NCBI GenBank assembly: GCA_027382625.1
Contig: JAJKFJ010022811.1
Location: forward strand, 1-64,000
Source: Tetmemena sp. SeJ-2015
Taxonomy: Eukaryota; Ciliophora; Spirotrichea; Sporadotrichida; Oxytrichidae
Direction: 5' to 3'
DNA length: 64,000 nucleotides
The notes under the pieces are model-generated. The model was not told where the DNA came from, did no database searches, and saw only the letters and a list, made by a program, of their open reading frames with translations. Position numbers and translations under genes: made by a program. This document shows, piece by piece, positions 60,779-64,000 of the stretch (position 1 is the stretch's first letter; each line of letters opens with the position of its first letter).

Positions 60779-61784
60779 TCAGAACACCACTGTGTTGAGC
60801 ATGGTTCCTAGGCACTCCATCACATTCTCAGATAGAGTATCCTCAATCTTGTGAGAGAGGTGATTCTTAGGGTTCATCTTTCCGACTGAGCTCACCACGA
60901 ATTCATCAGTAGTCTTTTTATTCTCCTCCTAGATCCACTTGTTGTAGTCGCCTGTCAACTTTGCCATTTCTTTGAGGGTGGAGTTGATACTCTGCTGTTG
61001 ATCCTTGTAGTCCATGTTCTTAAGAGAGGATGACCAGTTTACCTTGTTCAGGTTGAGAAGCATCTTCTGCTCGAACTCGTTCTTGCGGTAGTTCAAGGCG
61101 ATTGAGTAGTAGTACTTTCCAAGTCCATGGGCGATTGCAACCAAGGCAGGCTTCTGGATGTGACCAATGTTGCTAGTGGTTTGTCTTGGCTCGATTCCCA
61201 TCATCATGACTTGAGGGTCAATGCTTCTGAAGGCGTCAATTACAACCTTGCCCTTCACTGACTGCACTGGGTCTACGACCACAGCCACTGCTCTTGGGTT
61301 AAGCATTTCTTGCGACTTCTGAGTCTCAATATCAGTTCCTGACAACCAGGGTCCGAAACCAGGATGGGAATGGTACCATCCTACGCACATCTGGTCTCTA
61401 CCCACCTGCTTCATCATATCCATAAACTGCTGTTGGAACACTGGGTCCACTGACTCAACACTAATTGTTGTTCCCTTTTAAGGCAAAATTTTAAATTATC
61501 TATTATAAATTGAATTTTGTAAGTGAAATTTGATTAAATGAAGGCATAGAGAAGACATCAACGACTGTGATGGTGTAGTCATCATGAATTTCTCCGACCA
61601 TGAGTCCCATGACTTCGAAGGGGATACCTGAGCGTGCATGCTTCAGCATTTTCAATAGTGCGAGTGAGGAGATGTATATCTGCTCAGCGGTATCTGGTAG
61701 TGGCATCTCCATGTTTGCAGGTTAGCGCTGGCGTCCTCCGCCACCTCCCATACCTCCTTGTGCTAAGAGTCTCTGTAGATTCAT
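60779..61784 (-). CDS. RPN11: 26S proteasome regulatory subunit Rpn11 (PSMD14), 314 aa
   Basis: Minus-strand ATG at 61784 ([17 protein letters not shown]), TGA at 60779-60781. One 61-bp IES is removed, leaving 945 bp, exactly 315 codons, close to the usual ~310 aa. The JAMM/MPN+ zinc site is complete: the Glu in PFEVMG (about residue 57) and [14 protein letters not shown] (about 118-131). The conserved EPRQTTSN and the C-terminal MLNTVVF are also present. Rpn11 is the lid deubiquitinase that removes ubiquitin chains from substrates as they enter the 20S core, acting in cytosol and nucleus. Confidence 0.95.
61481..61541 (-). other. IES, pointer TGCCT on minus strand (61 bp)
   Basis: On the + strand, AGGCA at 61481-61485 and 61542-61546. 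Excision joins VVDVFSMP to [15 protein letters not shown], precisely as in other Rpn11 proteins. Its ends are not GT-AG. Confidence 0.9.
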
Positions 61785-62100
61785 TTTTGTTAGTACTGAG
61801 TTTATATTGATGAATTAATTATAGTTAATTTGTAATTTAAATTTTTATTCTCTTAACCAAATTTTAATCTCTCAATATAAAAATATATGAAATATACAAT
61901 ACAAAGATAAAAATACATACACACACTCGTACTACATTTAATATTAGAAATCAAGATTTATTTGTAGTATAAGTTATAGTGAAATGCAAAAGTTGATTAA
62001 AGAGTGTATTTAAATTACTTGTGTGAGAAAATTGCAGTTGGTGTTATGAGATTTTTGGTTCTGAAGAATGAAAATAATTATAGTAAATAATTATTTTCTC
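61785..62100. promoter_or_regulatory. Divergent intergenic region
   Basis: 316 bp of AT-rich DNA between the starts of Rpn11 (minus) and the Gln-rich gene (plus). Both promoters must lie here; no specific element was recognised. Confidence 0.4.
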
Positions 62101-64000
62101 ATGAAAAAAAGGAAACAGGGGCCAATCCAATATTAACAATAACAATAAAGTCCCAAATAAACTGAGTTTAATGCCCCTAGGTCACCCATTGCTACTCCAA
62201 ATATCCAGTAATAAACCCTTTTCACTTATTACAAAGTGAATATAGAAATAAATTGAGCATTATTGAGAACTTATTTGTAAATAGCAGCAGAGGAAGTACT
62301 CAGTTATAAACAAGTCCCCTAACTTAATTAAAGGAAAAGATGACTACAAAGCAAATAACTTGAACAAGGTCAAATCAACTAAGAATTAAATTCAGCATTT
62401 TCCTCAATCTAAAAATGGAAAATTTACAACATCTCATGCCAATAACATTAAGTAAACTAAAGAAAACCAAGATCTTTATCATGTATAAGAGAGCCACAAT
62501 AAAAACATAAATGGAGATAAAAAAGTTTAGTAGCGGTAGCACGAAGCTTATTAAATCAGAGTATTAGCAAGTAGCTAAAGAGATCTTAAAATAGGATTCA
62601 TTTTCCCTAAATAGATGTCTATAATCGACACGCCATTAGATCTATTTGAACCTTTCGAAATCCAAGCGATATAATAGAATTACTAGAGTTGAGACAAATT
62701 TCTGCAAGTAAGAAAGCTAATGCGTAAAAAGCGAAGAGAAACAAGACAGGTAGAGAGGCAGATCAGTCTAGTAGAAATGCAAAATGTTCTCAATTAATTA
62801 TTCTTTATTAGAATTGTATTGCTTTTGGTCAATGAGTAGATGCATAAGTAACCACCATAATTATTGAGCGTAATTTCTCAAAATAAGGAGAATATGGATT
62901 TATAATCTAATGCATAGTCTAAGAGTAGGACATCATTTTTGGAGCAGCAATTAAAGGAACAACATGAATTCACCTTTCAAAATGACTCTGTTAGTTCAGT
63001 CTCTCAAAGTAAAGAGGCAGTTAATGTCAAATCCTTCAATCAATCACCTTTGATTACGATTAAAGTAGAGTAAGAATAAAATAAGGAAAAAAGCATAAGC
63101 AAGTACAACAAAAATACAAATGATCAAAGAGTAGAACCAGTTAAAATAAGTGTAAAGCAAACTCAGCCTATAAAATAAGATTCATTAACAGTTGATTCCA
63201 TCATAGCCAACTCCAGAGACTACAGAAATAAAAATGATTAGACCCTCAAAACCATAGTAGGTATTAATTCAACAGCCAAAAAAGAAGGCAGGGCCAATTA
63301 GCAGGTGGTGGAATTTCATCACAAAGTTAGCAAAAGCGAAATTAGAGTAGCAAATAAAGCATCTTTTAATCGTCATCAGCAAGCTAAATCTTAGCTTCCA
63401 TCTTCAATTCAAATATCTCAGTAAAGCAAGAAATTCTTAGAATAGAAAGTTCATACATAGAATCAATTATAAATTAAGAATATTGAACAGACATATGCTA
63501 AATAGAAGAGTAAAAGAGAATCTCTAAATAAATTTAAATAAATCAAAAGAAATAATTTTGAATAAACTCTAGACGTTAATTAATCACTTGATTCAATTAG
63601 ATTTACTGAAGACGATTGTAATTTTTATTCTCTTATTTTCAAAGCATCAAAAGTGAGTCTGATGATGGAAGGAAGACTTAGACAATTGCAGATATATCTA
63701 AAATTTCCACCTCTCCAAGGCCTAATGATTCAATTTTTGTGAAAGCTTCTCATTTAATTTTTATTTATTGAGAGTTTAGATTTCTAGCTTTCCAGGAGAA
63801 AGTTTTACGCTATACTAGAAGAGTATAAGAGTGGAAGGATAGGGCAGATTTCCAATAATTTCAGAATTCGTAAAAATAATTCACTAACATATATATATAT
63901 ACATGTTAGAATATGTCCCAAAGTCTTTTGAAGGAATTTTCAAAATTATCACTATAGACTTTGCCCTCCAAAAATATGCAGCCCTCCTCTTCTAACGTCA
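62101..64000 (+). CDS. Gln/Lys/Ser-rich protein, runs off the window
   Basis: ATG at 62101 (MKKRKQGPIQYQQQQQSPKQ). Coding-like frames with many TAA/TAG Gln codons extend through the window end. Pieces include NLIKGKDDYKANNLNKVKST, a segment with MSIIDTPLDLFEPFEIQA, a basic Q/N/S-rich middle, and ADISKISTSPRPNDSIFVKA near 63700. A hydrophobic AT-rich stretch with a TGA near 63770 is probably an IES, since a helical coding block (FQEKVLRYTRRVQEWKDRAD) follows. No domain was recognised. Several IESs are implied but not placed. The 3' end lies outside the window. Confidence 0.5.
63884..63909. repeat. Short AT palindrome (CTAACAT / ATGTTAG arms)
   Basis: CTAACAT at 63884-63890 is the reverse complement of ATGTTAG at 63903-63909, around an (AT)n core. 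It lies inside the last gene and may belong to an IES. Confidence 0.6.

Noticed and set aside
1..64000. Telomere-addition sites (C4A4 repeats), CRISPR arrays, tRNA/rRNA genes, transposases
   Set aside because: None was found by eye; no C4A4 tract, no regularly spaced repeats, no recognisable tRNA arms and no DDE or reverse-transcriptase motifs.
1..64000. Scrambled gene order within a gene
   Set aside because: In every gene that could be aligned to a known family, segments occur in linear order on one strand.

Overview
The window reads as germline (micronuclear) DNA of a spirotrich, probably hypotrich, ciliate of the Oxytricha/Stylonychia/Tetmemena kind. Two observations support this. First, genes only read through if TAA and TAG are glutamine and TGA is the sole stop. 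Proteasome subunit Rpn11, calcineurin A, a p24 cargo receptor, two CorA-type Mg2+ transporters and a 2OG-Fe(II) oxygenase all then end cleanly at TGA. Second, most genes are interrupted by short, mostly AT-rich segments bounded by 2-9 bp direct repeats. Removing the segment plus one repeat copy restores the frame and the family alignment. These behave as internal eliminated sequences (IESs) with pointers between macronuclear-destined segments (MDSs). The pointers are not TA, and UGA is stop, which argues against Paramecium, Tetrahymena and Euplotes. No scrambled or inverted MDS order was seen. The species is not determined.

Layout: 1-514 is the 3' end of a + strand gene. 515-4149 is non-coding and partly a strange homopolymer-stretched sequence. 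4150-6072 is a Q-rich gene on the minus strand. 6060-6802 is a small + gene. 6986-12975 is a large C2/TBC (Rab-GAP-like) gene. 13185-14578 is an unrecognised gene whose frame closes exactly after removing four IESs. 14769-18660 and 22804-27206 are two diverged CorA/Alr1-type transporter genes flanking a Q-rich gene (19795-22214) and a (CTA)n hairpin-like repeat (19356-19496). 27459-33273 is a long coiled-coil cytoskeletal-type gene. 33583-34938 is a four-TM protein. 35033-35806 (minus) is a DUF1295/ICMT-like membrane protein. 35846-37223 is unrecognised. 38360-39574 (minus) is the oxygenase. 39700-41530 holds three small unassigned genes. 41434-47163 (minus) has two coiled-coil genes. 48346-49241 (minus) and 49530-55700 (+) are low-complexity proteins. 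55824-56887 is unrecognised, 57124-58115 is p24, 58424-60432 (minus) is calcineurin A, 60779-61784 (minus) is Rpn11, and 62101 to the window end is a Q-rich gene.

Genes lie head-to-head, head-to-tail and tail-to-tail with short gaps. They do not form an operon; in this group each gene is usually destined for its own nanochromosome. Spliceosomal GT-AG introns and IESs coexist and can be told apart by frame. Six genes close to an exact multiple of three after the listed removals: Rpn11 (314 aa), calcineurin A (501 aa), oxygenase (370 aa), the four-TM protein (429 aa), the DUF1295-like protein (244 aa) and the 13185-14578 gene (432 aa). p24 (291 aa) closes with introns only. In the long low-complexity genes I resolved only some of the IESs, so their internal frames are approximate.
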